Assembly: GCA_001179505.1 (NCBI GenBank)
Contig: CDMY01000390.1
Coordinates: forward strand, 17,627-81,626
Reading direction: 5' to 3'
Length of the DNA: 64,000 bases
DNA from: Vitrella brassicaformis
Lineage: Eukaryota > Sar > Vitrellaceae
Shown here: in pieces, positions 11,828-23,793 of the stretch
Numbering within the stretch: position 1 is the stretch's first letter
Layout: each line of letters starts with the position of its first letter
The notes under the pieces: model-generated
Database searches by the model: none
The model's input: the letters and a program-made list of their open reading frames with translations, nothing else
Told to the model about the DNA's origin: nothing
Program-made: the position numbers and the translations under genes

Positions 11828-14800
11828 ATGGCGTCAGAAGGTGTTGAGCATCGCATGACCGCCCGTCAGGTGGCCATTGCCGCTGCGGAGGCTGCGGCGG
11901 GTGCGGGTCAGAAGCGCAAGCCGTCGATGGATGTGGGCGTGAGCAGCGACGGTGATGAGGAGGAGGATGGGTCAGAGTGGGAGGAGAGGGGCCGCCGCAC
12001 CACCAAGGCCGCCAAGAAGAAGCAGCGGGTGGATAAGAAGGACAAGGCGGACAAGGCGGCTGCCGGCAAGGCCAAGCCCAAGAAGAAGGGCGGCAGATCT
12101 AAGGCCCAAGCGGCAGAGGAGGACCATCAGATGGAGGTACGCTCGCATCATGCGATGGGAGGGCACACCAGGGACCGGCATGGCTTGGGCATTGCTCATC
12201 CATGGCTCGCTGCTGTCTGTGTTTCGTTTGTCTGCCCGTCAGGATGTGGTTGAGTTGTTTCCTGCCGACCCACTGGAGGCTCTCAAGGCCGGGCGCAGAA
12301 GCTACAGACGCAGATCCAGCGCGTCGAACACGCCAAAGCAAAGGTGAGCGAGAAGGAGAGGGGCTGAGAGAGGATCACCGGAGAGGAATGTGTGTGGTGT
12401 TGTGTGTGTCGTCCTGCCTGCGTTCAGGCTAAGGAGTTGTATGAGTTGAAGATGGGCCTCGCCGCGCCCGAATCGCACACGCAGCAGAATCGCATGCAGG
12501 TGAGAATGACGACACGACGCACACGCTTGACACGACACATCCCCCCTGCTCACTCCTGCGCCTTGTTGTGTGTATGTGTGTGTGGCTGGCTGATGATGCA
12601 GGACGTTGACCGCCACTACCGCGTGTTGACGGCGATGGTGACGGCTGATGCTGAGGCCCACGCCACCCACACTGACACGGCCGTCAAGCGGCAGCTGGAC
12701 CGGTGCGTCGCCAAACTCCAAATCATACAAGACAAAATCGACAAACTACACGACGAGGAGGTCAACGCACCGCACATGGGACAGGCACAAGGCGGGGCCA
12801 CATACATGTGTGGCTTTGTCTGTGCAGGTGGTTGAGCCCTGCCTCGAGGGGCTGCCTGAGGCCCTCTGGCTGAGCAGCGACGAGAAATTCGGTACGGGAA
12901 GAGATTGGACGACGAGTCCAGGGGACGGGGAGGATGCATGTGTTGTGTGTGTTGCTGTGTGTCAGGACTTGATGCCTTCATTGGTTTCGTGCCATGTCTG
13001 ACGTCGCTGTCGGCTGTGAGCAGCCACTTCCACACCCTCACCCAGGACAGCAACATGCACCCCATCATCCAACTCGACACCTCACCACCCAATGACATCG
13101 CCAAGGAACTGCCTGGTACGCAAAGGGAGGCCTCATGCGTCATGTGCCCGTCTCCACCTATGTAGCGGTGCTGCGTCGTGATTCAGGTCGTTTCTCAAAG
13201 TGCAAGGACATCCGCATCAATCACGCCCCCACACCCGCCCTCATCCGCCTGCTCGAAAACCTCAAGGACAGCATCACGAGTATCGACCTGAAGGGCCACG
13301 GGGGCATCGCATTGGGGGAGAAGGACCAGCCCAGCCACAGCCCCCAGCAGCACACCATCTTCCCGCAGCTCCACAAGGCAGCCGTCCAGGGGAAGTGGGG
13401 CGGCGTCGCACCAGATCGCAAGTACACACTCCCGGCCCTCAAGCACCTGAGTGGCGACACATTCAGTCGCCATGGGGGGTACTCTGCGCATTACGGGATC
13501 AGCCCTCGTACACACGGAAATAAATGGATGCAGCACACGATTCTCCGGGCCGCGACACGTGTGTTGGTGGGTGTTTATGCAGGTGGTGTCGTGGATTGAC
13601 ATCGCATCTGATGGCCTGACATCCATCCACTCTACCTACGTTCAAGTAAGGCGCACGGACAGGCAGCACGTCGTCGCACACTCAAGACTTTCATGCTGTG
13701 TGTCCGGTGTGTCCTGCTGTGGTGCGTCAGTCGCTCACAGACGTTTCCGCTTCCATCAAGGACACCCCAACTGATGAGAGGGTTGCGGCAGGGAATATTG
13801 TAGCCATCGACACAGCACTCATTGTGTGCCTCCTTGTGGTGACAGCCAAGACTCTCACGTCCCTCTCCGGCTTCGAATTCTCGGGCAACGACTACGACCA
13901 CAACCCCCAATTGTACCACCCCTGGTACCAATACGGCCTCGGCGGCGACAAGGCGCCCGAGGATGAGCTCAGTGACCTCATCTCAGCCCCCCAGGGAGCC
14001 AAGCTGCAGAAGATTGAGATGCGCCTCCCCGACATGCCGACACCCAAAACTATCCAGGTGAGCATGAGAAGACGCCGACTCACCAGCTGTCGATTTCTGC
14101 GCTGGTTGTCATCAGAGGATTCATCGGTTCCTAGCTGCCTGCCTCGCACCTGACGCGGTCGAGACGTACCACACGGGCACCTACTTCCACCTCCGGCTGC
14201 CCTTCAAAGGCGACTTCGCCCCCCTCGCCACCTGCTGCACCAAAGCCAACAGCGTGATTCTCGAATCCCACGCAAAGGACGGCACAGGGACGGCGGCGCT
14301 CAGCCCCCTGGTGTGCGAACGGGCCCGAGAGCTGACTATCCAATGCAGCTACCGCGACCAGCAGCCCGCGCAGCCGGCGTATCCACACCTCGCCCACCAT
14401 GCTCGAGCGCCGCCCCGTGTCACGCAGCCCATCCCGTCCTACATCACGTCTAATGCCCACTGCCTCTTCCCCAGTGTGGTGTCGCTGAGTGTGCATGAGG
14501 GGCATGCGGGTATGCGCGTGTATGAGGGAGGGGCGGGCGTCTTCATGGGGTCGCTGCCATCGCTCGAGGAGGTGTCGTTTGATGTGCATGTCAAACCTGA
14601 CCCGGGTGCTGAGCTGTGTCTCGTGCCTGAGGGTATGGGTTTTCTGTCGAGTCAAGGCAAGGATCTGACAGTCAAGTTGTCGATTGACGCTGAGGTTGAC
14701 CGCTACCGCTACCTGTATGGTGGCCAGTCCGACGCAGCGCCAGCCGATGACTTGACTGTGCAGTGGCGTGTGTACGGTGGGGAGGGTGAGGCTGACAGAC

Positions 14801-15170
14801 AGGTCATGCAGCGTGTGTCTCGTCTGGAGATCGATCTGCGTGTGTCTCTGCGCCACGGCCGCGAGCGCGGGCTGTCCTTTGCTGCTGCAAGGGACATGTG
14901 CGAGTCGTTCGCCGACTGCGTCGCTGAGGCCTTCGGCAGCTGCCCCTCTCTCTTGTCTGTCATGCCGTGCTGCCTTACCTCTACAGCTCTCGGTTCTCGC
15001 TCGTCGATTGTGTGAGGGAGGGGGCTAAGAGGCGATTCAGAGTGGCCAAAGGGCAGGCAGTGGGGGGATGTCAGAATGTTGTGTTGCGACCGAGCCAGGC
15101 CAAGCAGAAAGTCAAGAAACAGACACACACCAACGAGGCAGACACAGTCATGAAGACAGAGGAGGAGTGA
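11828..15170 (+). CDS. Paralogue of the 8584-11698 gene, apparently frameshifted
   Basis: Exons align one to one with the minus-strand sister: 11828-12136, 12243-12343, about 12429-12500, 12602-12760, 12828-12891, 12966-13115, from about 13187, from 13582, from about 13730, and the long last exon from about 14133. Shared motifs include DVDRHYRVLTAMV, EGLPEALWL, MHPIIQLDT and LQKIEMRL. Exon 2 is 101 nt where the sister has 102, which breaks the frame (needed reading AQKLQTQIQRVEHAKAK). Near 14960 the sister-like C-terminus (VLPYLYSSRF to NVVLRPSQA) continues in another frame, while the current frame stops at 15015. Two breaks suggest a pseudogene in progress or sequence errors. Function unknown. 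Confidence 0.55.
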
Positions 15171-16073
15171 GGGGAGAAAGGCAGACCGACCGACGGCCGG
15201 TGTCTCGTATGTATCTTCATCTTCTTCTTTCGCATGAATGAATGCACGGGCTTTGTACAGCCGCACCCATTCCGATCCGCGCGTGTACATGTGTGGGAGA
15301 AAGAAAGACAGAGACGGCCCGGCACAGACAGACGGGCGTTGCGTGTCGGGGGGCGTGTCGGGGGGCGTGCGCGCCTCTGTTCGTTCATATTCGTCCGGCC
15401 GACATTCATGACATGCCAACTTTGAGACTCAGCCCGCACAGCAACTGTCCGCTGAATCAATCGCACATGCATACACAGTGACGGATGGACGCTTGGCTCG
15501 CTTCATCAGACAGATAATGACATACATACAAGTGTTCGTCTCGCGATTCGGGTCAGCTGATGGGCGGTTGCTGATTGAATGGGTGCGGGTGAGCTGGGCT
15601 CATTTGTGCAGGCACTCCCGCGGCGCCCAGCAAGGCAAAATTGAATGCGTGGATGCTGACACACCAATTTGGCCTTGCTGTACTATGCATGAGTGGCAAC
15701 CCCCGCCATCTCAACACACCGAATCACCACCCATTCATTTGTCTCTTGACATACGCAATCATTTCCACGCGGCCGTCCATGCTGTGTGTGAGCTCCTCTT
15801 TGCAGGGTGCGGCCTCACTACCAAGGAGGTCCTAGCAATGTGACGCATTGCCAGGATCCTCGTCAAGTGGTGATGCAGCATCCCGCCAGGAAGAGCCCAC
15901 ACACGCATCACACCGCAGGCAGACAGGCAGCATCACACAGTAAATGACAACACATACATTCCCTCGTGTGTGCGTCTAGGTGACGCAGAAAGATGAACAT
16001 GCGATAGATAGATACACCAGCAACCGAAAAGCCCAAGACGTGCACAGAAGAGCCCCGCCATACATTCATTCAG
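15171..16073. other. Intergenic region, no gene recognised
   Basis: Between two converging genes. A 121-codon open frame at 15478-15843 has no recognisable motif and no compositional or splice support. A short tandem of a 9-bp G-rich unit (gtgtcgggg) occurs at 15343-15366. Otherwise I see nothing. Confidence 0.5.
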
Positions 16074-17382
16074 TCAAACGCCCCCCGCCTGCCCGCCTCC
16101 ATCCACCATGGCCGCCCCTGGCGGCGGCTGATGCGCTACAGACGCCACAGATGCGTGCATCCTCGGCGAACCATAAGCTCCCGGCACCATCTGCTGCTGC
16201 TGAGGGTCCACCATCGTCGGCCCTGGCCCGGGCGGCGGAGGACCTGGAACAATCGGCGGACCAGTGACGATCGGAGGGCCGGCGACCGCAGCTGTCGGTG
16301 GCGAGGAGGGGTACATGACATGGTAGGGCGCGGCACCACCACCACCAGCAGCAGCGGCAGCCATGAGTGGTGGCTGCGGGTGGCCGCGCGCCGCGGGCAT
16401 GGGAGGGCTGAATGTGCCGTGTTGGTCTTCGAGGAGCCCCCGTGCGTCGTGCTCGTATGCGGCGGAGGCTAGGGAGGGGGGCATCTGCATGTGGTGTGGC
16501 ATGCAACACACGTATGGAGATGGAGATGTGTCGTGTTTGCCTTACAGGCGCGATGAAGAAGGCCAGCATGAGGAACTGCACAAGACAAGACCACAGCACA
16601 CATACAGAGAGGAGAAAGAGATGTCACGTACTTGTATCAACGCAGTGGCCGTCGAGTCTCTCTCTCTCTCTGTGCGTGTGTGTGGTTTACCTTGGCGATG
16701 ACTTCTATGACTGCGATGAAGATGACCAGCTTGTGGTAGCCCATCGTCCTGCTCTCTATCGCCAGCCAGTCGTGCGAAAACCACTTCGGACCTGCACCAT
16801 AACGACAGCAACACACCGTGGCCATGTCTGTCTGTCTGTGAGTCCCCGTCTCTCTCTCTCTGTCCCTCACCCCAGTAGAAGATGTACACGATGTCTTGCA
16901 GAATGCTCAGGGCGATGATCACCGACAGCGACAGATTCTCACGCTGACCAACCACCACACACACAGGCAGGACACCACCACACATAGAACCCACAGATCA
17001 CAGAGATCTCCCTCCCTCTCCTCTCCTATGTCGTGTTGCCCACCTGTTTTCTGCCCTTGGGTATCTCATCGTAGAAGGCTATCAGCATCCCAAACAGCAC
17101 CACATTGTAGTCGGGCCGCGCGAAGCACCCGAGGGCTCCCAGCAGTGCCAGGATGTAAAACGCGCCTTTGAACGTCCCGCGTCGGAAATCCAACCCACCC
17201 TCCATCACGGCAAGCCGCTTGACACCACGAAGAGGCCAGATTTCGCCGATCCACTCACAGGTCAAGCTCGCATTTGCAAGCTGAGCTCGCAAACGTTCCT
17301 GAAACAGGCGCTGTGCGGCCTCCCCTGTCGCCCATATGACCTCCCCAGTGGCAGATCTGTCAGATCTGTGAGTTTGACTCAT
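16074..17382 (-). CDS. Four-helix membrane protein, AGTRAP-like
   Basis: Exons 17382-17044, 16943-16871, 16791-16691, 16575-16546 and 16484-16074 sum to 318 codons including stop. Four hydrophobic segments are visible: GAFYILALLGALGCFA, YNVVLFGMLIAFY, LSVIIALSILQDIVYIFYW and LVIFIAVIEVIAKFLMLAFF. The third, with its Asp-Ile-Val-Tyr-Ile, and the spacing resemble the angiotensin-receptor-associated protein family, but similarity is limited to this pattern. The cytosolic tail of about 130 residues is rich in Pro, Gly, Ala and Met. It probably resides in endomembranes. The start ATG lies 22 bp from the divergent RPA1 start. A general small tetraspanning protein is the alternative. Confidence 0.65.
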
Positions 17383-17404
17383 CCTTTGGCCCGTCCAAGG
17401 CAAG
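17383..17404. promoter_or_regulatory. 22-bp gap between divergent start codons
   Basis: The ATG of the four-helix gene (17382, minus) and the ATG of RPA1 (17405, plus) are separated by 22 bp. The transcripts therefore overlap in antisense or have almost no leaders, and promoter elements must lie within the neighbouring coding exon. Both starts are the first ATG consistent with family alignment. Confidence 0.5.
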
Positions 17405-19647
17405 ATGATAGACGCCACGGGTGCCGTGAGCACCGAGGTGCGTCGGCTGACGTTCGCCATGCAGACCAAGGAGGAGATTCGTGCACAGAGCGTCACGCGC
17501 ATCGACAGGGTGGGCGTGTGGACACCGCTGGGGCTCGCGGACGCCAGGGGCGTGCACTCGCCGCTCCTTGGCCCCCTCGACAAGACCATGCCCTGCCCCA
17601 CCTGCGGACTCACTAACGAGTGCCCCGGTGAGAGCCGGTGGGGGATGGACAAGTTGAGATCCCGGATGAATCTGTCTGTGTGTGTGTGTGTGTGTGTGTG
17701 GTTGTGTAGGTCACAATGGTCACATCGAGCTGAGCACTCCGATGTTTCACCCGTCGATGATGCAGCCCCTGGCCACCATCCTGCGTGCCGTGTGCTTCCG
17801 CTGCAACAAGCTCAAGATGCCCACCGACAAGCAGGAGAGCTTCGTCAAGCGGTTCAAGCTCCTGGGACTGGGCGGACTTGGGGAGATGAGGACATTCACA
17901 CGAGCGTACGCTGCCCCGCCCCGCCCACACACACAAAGGCATATGGGACACGTGTGTGTGTGTGGTGGTCAGACGTATGCCGATGAGCGAGAAGTTTGCC
18001 GAAGAGCTGCTCAAGTCCCTTCTGGAGGAGAACCCCGACACAGCGCTCAACGAGACCGAGGCAATCGCTGACGAATTCGACCGCGCGAGAGACCGTGCCA
18101 ACGTACCCACACACACCATCCACTCCACACACATAGGGAGGGAGAGAGATCGACAAGTCCATCCATTCATCCGTTCACCCTCCTGTGCGCGCGTGTGTGC
18201 GTGTGGCCTGCAGGCCTCTGTGAACGATTTCATCGGGAGGGAGTCTCGTCGTCGCGGTGTGGGCGAGTACTTCGGCGAGCGCGAGCAGGACATGTTTCGG
18301 GACAGCACTGCCAAGTTCGAGATCTACATGGCGCTGCGGCGGGGCTTCATCGTCTACGCCAACAAGTGCGCCAACAGGCGGTGCCCCCACTGCACACACA
18401 AATGCAAAATGGGCGTCAGACCCGCTGCCAAATGGGGCGTTGGTGAACAAACAAAGAGAGAGAATGCCTGCGCTGCACTGCACCCGGAAATGTGCCCGGT
18501 TGCGTATGTGTGGTGTGTGTCCTGGTGCTTCCTTCGTCCTTTGTGTGTGTGTCAGGTTTGATGCAGCTGTCGTGGGGCAAGAAGGTGGACAGCCCCTGGT
18601 CGCAGGAGCAGGAGGCCCGCTTCATGTCGGACCAGCGCGAGACCCCCCGGTGGATGGAGCTCTACCTCCCAAGGGCCGTCATCAAGGCACTCGACGACCC
18701 CAACGTCGACGTACGCAGTGCAACACACGACAGACACAACACCGAGCACAGAAATGGCGTAGTATCTTTCCTCTTGTGTGTTTTTGGCTTTACAGGTGAG
18801 TGATTTGATGATGCGTTACAAGGAGGCGATGGAGTACATGGTCAAGGACATCGCCAAGGAGAACAGGCGGTACGGCGGCCAGCAGCTCGCCGCCATGGAC
18901 CTCTACCCCATCCTGCAAAAGGTCTGGAACAACGGCGCAGAGGTCCTCGAGTTCGTATTCCCTGTGAGTAAGTAAAGTACTCTCACTTTCACCGCACACA
19001 CCGCGCCACACACAGAGAGAGTGTGTGCGTTGCAGCCCGTCGTCTGAAGCACGAGGCGTTCTTTATGGACGTCATGGCTGTGAGCGGCAACAAGTACAGG
19101 CCGCTGGTGCGCCTGAGCAACAAGAGCGGAGGCGGCGGAGATGAGTTCGAACGAGAGGGCCATGGCGGTCAGTCAGCCACCTCACCTGACCTGAGCTACA
19201 CGCACCATGCACACAGACAGGGATCTCTCCTTGTCTCTCTGTCTGTCTGTCTGTCTGTCTATAGGTCGTGTGCGTCACATGCTGCATCCCCGCAGTGTGG
19301 CGTTGCAGCGCATCTTGGAGCTGTCCCTCAAGATCGAAGATCACTGGGACTGGGCGTTCGAGCTCATCGAACGACACCTCAGGCACACACACACCACACA
19401 CACACATACACCTCCATATATAAGTGTGTGTGTGTGTGTGTGTGTTGCAGGTATCTGGTGCAGGTGAAGCATTTCGGTCTCGAAGATGGGGACGAGCAGC
19501 CCAAAAAGACTGCCAAGAAAGGCAAGAAGGCCGCTGCCGCTGGCGCTGCTGCTGCTGCTGCCGAGCGGCCAACCGTCGACGTGTCCAAAGACGTACGACC
19601 CCACCCACCACCAACACACACAGACACATGAGTCCACCCATCAAATG

Positions 19648-19681
<34 letters not shown>

Positions 19682-22600
19682 TGTGCATGTTGGTGTTAGG
19701 AGGAGCGAGAGGTGGCCAAGTTGGCAGCAGAGGAGCGTCGTCGTCAGCCGCTGAATGTGACTTACCAGCTGATGGAGGGGGCCGTCATCACCCTCGACGA
19801 GGACATCAAGCAGATGCAGATGCAGGTCATCGCTTACCTCGACAAAAACAGAATGCCTGCAACGTGAGAAGCAGCCACAACAACAACACCACCCACAGAC
19901 ACAGACATAGACACAGAGGGGAGGGGGAGGGGGATGCGGCACTCGTCCACACGTGTGTGTGTGTTGCGTGTGCAGCAAGAGGGACGATTATCCCCCCGGC
20001 GTCCGCCAGGGCCTCGAGGCAAAAGCCGGTCGGTCGAAGGCCACGCACAACCAACACATGTGCACCTCCCACACACACTCTGCTCTCCCCTGTGTGTGTG
20101 TGTGTGTGTCTGTTTATCATGTGTCAGGTCTGATGCGTATGAAGATGATGGGCAAGCGCGTCAACTTCGCCGCCCGGTCGGTCATCGGCCCGGACCCCTA
20201 CATCGAACCCAACGAGATCGGCGTCCCCGAGGCGTTCGCAATGGTCCTCACTCTGCCCGAAATGGTCAGCAAACCGTGAGAAGGCTCAGAAGCGTACACA
20301 TGGTGTGATTGTGTGATGGCTCTACTGCACTGCAGGTGACCCCGTTCAACTACCGGTGGCTGCACAAGCTGGTCATGAACGGCCCCCAAAAGTACCCGGG
20401 AGCAAACATGGTCCAAGACTCGAGGGGCCAGGCGTAAGCTCCACCCCTCCCCCTCCCACCCCCACAAGTGGTCTGTCTTTCCCACGTCCCTCTGCGTATC
20501 CTTCAGGGTGACATTGGTGCGGATGAGCTACTCGGCGCGCCGCGGCATCGCAGGCAAGCTGCTGCTCAAGGGTTCGAGCGACCGCGCGGCCGAGGCTCCG
20601 ACGATTGTGTATCGTCACCTGAGGGACGGCGATGTGGTGCTGATGAACAGACAGCCGACGCTGCACAAGCCGGGCATCATGGCACACGTCGTCAGGGTCA
20701 TCAAGGTGGGTCTGTCTGCTGGGGCTCGTAGACAGAGGTGCGTGAGTGTGTGTGTCTGTGTGTGGTCTGTGTGGTTGGTGTGGGTGATTAGGGTGAGAAG
20801 GTGCTTCGCCTGCACTACGTCAACTGCAACACGTACAACGCCGACTTCGACGGAGACGAAATGAACCTCCACCTCCCACAGGTGCGCACACACGCACACA
20901 CACCCACAGACCTACCACATGGGTATCTGGTCGATAATGCCTTTCTCAGGATCCCATCTCCCGCGCCGAGGCTCAGCTTCTCGTCAACGCCGACAACCAG
21001 TACACAGTGCCCAAAAGTGAGTGTGCGAGCCAGCGATGAGCAATGGGGGGCATCGCTTGTGTGTGTATGTGTATGTGTATGTGTGTGGTGTAATCGCAGG
21101 TGGCGACCCCATCCGGGGCTTGATCCAGGACCACATCATCGGGGGCACACTCATGACCTCCAGGGGCACCATGCTGTCCGCACACGAATACACCAACCTG
21201 GTCCGTCAGTCAGCCAGCCACCATACCATGCACTCAGACGCTATCTCAGCACACACCTGTGTGTGCGTGTGTGTGTGTGGTCGGACAGGTGTATGCGGCC
21301 CTGCAGACGTTCGTGAACGCGGGCGGCAACCAGACGCCCCTCTCACAGAGAGTCGACAAGAAACCAACCGCCAGACACAGGTCAGTCACATCACACACAG
21401 ACACACACACACGCACGCAGAGAGAGAGAGAGAGAGGGGAGGAGGGTGTGGTGCATTGGCGTGTGAGATGTATATGTCTGGATGCCTGCAGTGTGGTTGA
21501 GCGTCGGATGTTCATTCACCGCAACAAGCGCATCCTGGTGGAGCCGCCCGCCATCCTCAAACCAAAGCGCGTCTGGACCGGCAAACAGGCACGCCCAGAC
21601 CCCCAACCATACCACACCACCACCAGCCACATGAGCCTTCCTTCAAACAGCAGGCCAGGCTGTTGTCGTGTCGTGTGTGGTGTGGTTGTGCGCACGTGCA
21701 GGTGATAACGACAATCCTCAAGACCCTGGTGGACCAGTTCGCCACGCACTCTCTCGGACACACCAAGGGATTCAGGTAGCTCACATACATGTTGACACAT
21801 CCGCCACACACCACACCACAAGCCACACCACACACATGCGTGTGTGTCAGAAACTACCGTGGTTTGAACTTCAACGGTCGGTCGAAGCTGCCCGGCGACG
21901 TGTGGAACGGCGTGCTCGACGGCGACGACGAAGAGGCCGACTGCGTCATACGGTGGGGACTGACTGCAACACACATAGGCATCCATCACACTCACACCCA
22001 CACCCGCACAGACAGACAGACAGACATTCAGAGAGACCCGCTGTCCTGTGCTGTCTGGTCTGTGGTGTGTGTTGTGTGTTGTGTGTGTGTCAGTGAGTCT
22101 GAGATGCTGCAGGGTCTGATGGACAAGTCCCAGTTCGGCGGGGCCAAACACGGCTTCATTCACCTGCTCTTCGACCTCTTCGGACCCAAAATGGCCGGTG
22201 GGTGGGTGGGTGGGAAAAGCGGATGGATGGATGCCCCTACCTATGGCTCGTGTGTATGGGTTCGCTCTCCTGTCATGTCATCCCCACCCAGGTCTGGTTC
22301 TGTCGGCGTTTGGTCGGTGCTTCACGTGCTTCCTGCAGCACCGCGGCTTCAGCTGCAACACGGGAGACCTCTTCCTCTCACCAGAAGGAGAGCTCGAAAG
22401 GTAGGCCTTCCCAGCCACCCCCCTCCCACCCCCCCCACCTCTCTCTCTCTCTCTCTCCATGCATCACTCATTGCAATGACGATGCCTGCAGGTCTTTGGT
22501 GATGCGCGACGTGCACAAGGCGTCCCGTTTCGGCCTGTGGCTGATGGTCCGCCAGCGGCTGCCCATGTGGCCGCTGCACGTCAAGCTGCAGCAGGAGGTC

Positions 22601-23762
22601 ATGGAGGCCACGCTCTTCAAGCACCGCAGACGCATGATCCGCGCACTCGAGCGGGAGAGGGAGGAGGACGGCATGAACTGGATGCCCTGGACCAAGTACC
22701 TCCAGTGGCACAGGATGGGCAGGCCGCCCGTCACGCCAGATCTCATCTACAAGGGAGACCCGGAGGGCAAGCCCACCGCTGCTGCTGCTGCTGCTGGTGT
22801 CGGTGGTGGGGGCAAGCCGACGCCCATGGACACCACAGCAGCGGCCAAGAGAAAGAAGAAGAGAAGGACGGCAGATGGGGGAGGGGAGGGGAAGGGGGAC
22901 GGTGGTGAGCCGATGGCTGTGGATGAGCCACCAGAGGCAGAGCCGCCACTGCTGCCACACCCGTCGCCTCCCAAGACCCCCAAGCAGACCAAGAAGAGCA
23001 AGCACCCACCACCACCAGCAGCAGCAGCGAAGGAGGAGGAGGAGAAGGAGGAGGAGGAGGAGGAGCCGCCAAAGACCAAGAAGAAGCAGAAGAAGGTCAC
23101 CGGCAGCAAGACCGCCCCTGCGGCCGCCCAGCGGCAACAAGACGACGACCAGCCGATGGAACCACAAGAGGAAGAGGACCACCAAGATGAGGAGGACAAG
23201 GAGGTGTGGGTGGGTGGCAAGGAGATCCTTGAGCTGATGCCCGTGTACGTCTCCAAGACGGAGGGGCTCTTCACAGCTAAGGAGCGCAACAGGCTCAGGG
23301 ACGCGCTGCTGCGGGGCTACCACATGCCCGTCTGGAAGAGGAAGCCGCCTGGGTCGGGGCTCCTGGACAAACACGAGACGCCTGAGGAGAAAGCCAAAGA
23401 GGGCAAGCCGGGCATCGTCGTCCCGGGGCTGGAGAGACTCATCACGGTGGGGTGGGGGAGCCCACACAGATGCGCGTGGGGGTGGTGTGGTGTGTGTCCA
23501 CCGTGTGTGTGTCCACGTGTGTGTGTGTGTGTCCACCGTGTGTTGCGTCAGTTGGGCTGTGAGCTGATGGAGGAGCATGGGTTCACGAGGTTCCGTCGCA
23601 ACAAGCAGAGGATCGACTGCATGGTCCAGCGCATGACGCAGAAGAAGGCCTCGCAGTCACAGGAGATCGTCTCGGGCGGCAAGTAAGCCCTCAGCACCAC
23701 CATCCTTCCACCAGACAGACAGACAGACCACTGTGTCGGTGTCCGTGGTGTGTACCTTTCAC

Positions 23763-23793
<31 letters not shown>

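Noticed and set aside
15478-15843. 121-codon plus-strand frame
   Set aside because: No motif, composition like non-coding DNA, and no splice partners.
22349-23578. 409-codon minus-strand open frame rich in Leu
   Set aside because: It is antisense to the RPA1 exon with the Lys/Glu insert; the Leu and Val runs are the complement of low-complexity codons.
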